21,012 bases of DNA from Prevotellaceae bacterium (GTDB lineage Bacteria > Bacteroidota > Bacteroidia > Bacteroidales > UBA932): assembly GCA_031254635.1 (NCBI GenBank), contig JAIRUB010000124.1:1-21012 (forward strand). Reading direction: 5' to 3'. Numbering within the stretch: position 1 is the first letter of the stretch; each line of letters starts with the position of its first letter. Below are positions 20,143-21,012 of this stretch, one piece after another. Below the pieces are notes generated by a model. It was given only the letters and a program-made list of their open reading frames with translations. It ran no database searches and was not told the origin of the DNA. A program made the position numbers and the translations under genes.

Positions 20143-21012
20143 ATATAAATCCTCTGCCACTCCACGCAACTGGGACGAGACATTGAGGGAAATTCCCTTC
20201 GTGCGCTTGACTTTTGCCTTTCTGCTTGGTATAATATGGCAAGATGCCGGCACAGGCTTTGCTTTTCCTACCATAACAATAACATTGGCGCTTGGAGTAC
20301 TGTTTGTAATTGCAGTCTTTCTTCCCTTTTCGCGTCACCCCCGCCATCAATGGCTCAATGGTGGAGTAGCTTTGCTGTTTTTATTTTCGTCTGGCAGCAC
20401 TATTGTGCAAATGCAACCACAGGAAAGCCGGTTGCCGCAACAAGAAGATATTTATATAAAAGCTGTTGTTTGTGATGATATAAAAATAAGCGAGCGGTTT
20501 ATTAAAGCACCGGTGGTAATTGTAGGCAGTGAGCAGTTAGCAGTCAGCAGTCAGCAGTGTGCGGAAGATAGTAGGCAGTCGGAAGTAGGCAGTAAGCATT
20601 ACGTGATTTGTAGAGAGAAGTGCGTATTATATTTAGAGAAGGATAGCTGTTCTCTTTCTCCGCAATTGGGTGATAGCATTTTTGCTAAAATTAGGCTGCT
20701 ACCAATTGCTGCGCCACAGCATCCAGGGGAGTTCAATTATAAGACTTATATGCGGCGAAGAGGTGTTTTCAGCACCGCCTTTGTGCGCGCACACCAGTAC
20801 ATTGTAGAACCAAGCCCTCCAAGCTGGAAACATCTGCCAGCGCGGCTGCGGGCCAAGGCCGAAAGCGTATATGAAAATACAGGTCTCTCGGGCGACGAAT
20901 TGGCCATTATCCAAGCCCTTTGTTTAGGCGACAAAAAAGATATAGACGCCGATTTAAGAGCCTCCTACTCAGCCACCGGCGCCGCACATATCTTAGCAGT
21001 GTCGGGACTGCA
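20135..21012 (+). CDS. comEC: ComEC/Rec2 competence protein, 5' part (runs off the window)
   Basis: The open frame from ATG 20135 continues to the window end, giving 292 visible residues. ComEC is the inner-membrane channel for DNA uptake. Visible: a short cytoplasmic start (MNKYKSSATPRNWDETLREI), hydrophobic helices at about 22-36, 43-65 and 78-90, then the extracytoplasmic DUF4131/OB-fold region with PGEFNYKTYMRRRGV near 207-221. The start of the Competence domain follows, with LSGDELAIIQALCLGDKKDI, then SATGAAHILAVSGL at the edge. Codons about 131-154 lie in a 7-bp repeat tract that stays in frame. The start overlaps the pepT stop by 8 bp. It is not a short shadow frame: the conserved ComEC motifs are continuous on both sides of the tract. 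Confidence 0.9.
   Translation, partial: MNKYKSSATPRNWDETLREIPFVRLTFAFLLGIIWQDAGTGFAFPTITITLALGVLFVIAVFLPFSRHPRHQWLNGGVALLFLFSSGSTIVQMQPQESRLPQQEDIYIKAVVCDDIKISERFIKAPVVIVGSEQLAVSSQQCAEDSRQSEVGSKHYVICREKCVLYLEKDSCSLSPQLGDSIFAKIRLLPIAAPQHPGEFNYKTYMRRRGVFSTAFVRAHQYIVEPSPPSWKHLPARLRAKAESVYENTGLSGDELAIIQALCLGDKKDIDADLRASYSATGAAHILAVSGL
20526..20595. repeat. Ten-unit heptamer tract inside comEC
   Basis: Ten 7-bp units in one register: GCAGTGA, GCAGTTA, GCAGTCA, GCAGTCA, GCAGTGT, followed by more diverged GCGGAAG, ATAGTAG, GCAGTCG, GAAGTAG and GCAGTAA. The comEC frame stays open through it, giving low-complexity residues such as GSEQLAVSSQQCAEDSRQ. Its flanks are normal extracytoplasmic-domain sequence, so it looks like an insertion. 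Confidence 0.75.

Overview
The window looks like a chromosomal segment from an anaerobic member of the Bacteroidota, probably Bacteroidales. Many genes are preceded by the Bacteroidota -7 box TAnnTTTG, with short leaders and no Shine-Dalgarno sequence. Gene content fits a strict or oxygen-wary anaerobe: superoxide reductase, hybrid cluster protein, pyruvate:ferredoxin oxidoreductase (PFOR), ferritin and a glycine-cleavage T-protein. The species cannot be named from this sequence. No rRNA, tRNA, CRISPR array or intact mobile element was seen.

Layout. 1-263: a degraded left edge with a pair of direct repeats, an orphan promoter and the tail of a lost secreted-type protein. 247-1410 (minus): superoxide reductase and purQ. 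1550-3818 (plus): an AT-rich pair made of an AAA ATPase with a DUF4143-type C-terminus and an orphan LytS-type histidine kinase. 3819-4431: a gene-poor stretch with an intergenic repeat, a hairpin and two damaged small minus-strand genes. 4432-5453 (minus): an Hsp15-like S4 protein and an ORF6N-domain protein. 5626-7932 (minus): a two-gene hcp operon with a terminator behind it and a promoter plus Crp/Fnr-type palindrome in front. 8069-9181 (plus): a YoeB-type toxin-antitoxin pair and then a Crp/Fnr regulator. 9248-14062 (plus): gcvT and nifJ (PFOR), the latter broken by one in-frame TAA. 14140-15724 (plus): a small membrane protein, ferritin and a ZupT-type metal transporter. 15780-18744 (plus): polyprenol-phosphate mannosyltransferase, dihydroorotase and an EamA transporter, probably one operon. 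18922-21012 (plus): pepT overlapping the start of comEC, which runs off the right edge.

How it fits together. Several genes handle reactive oxygen, reactive nitrogen, iron or low-potential electrons (superoxide reductase, Hcp and its ferredoxin, Crp/Fnr regulator, PFOR, ferritin). The regulator probably controls the divergent hcp operon through a palindrome centred about 43 bp upstream of the inferred transcription start; this is inference from position and family.

Most noteworthy: (1) nifJ is full length except for a TAA replacing a serine codon inside the thiamine-diphosphate domain; (2) several loci carry degenerate tracts with a strict 7-bp period, one of them in frame inside comEC; (3) two copies of a short dispersed repeat, about 10 kb apart and inverted, differ by a 13-bp mini-hairpin and lie next to small membrane-protein genes. 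No convincing new multi-gene defence or metabolic system was found; the least understood unit is the ATPase-kinase pair.
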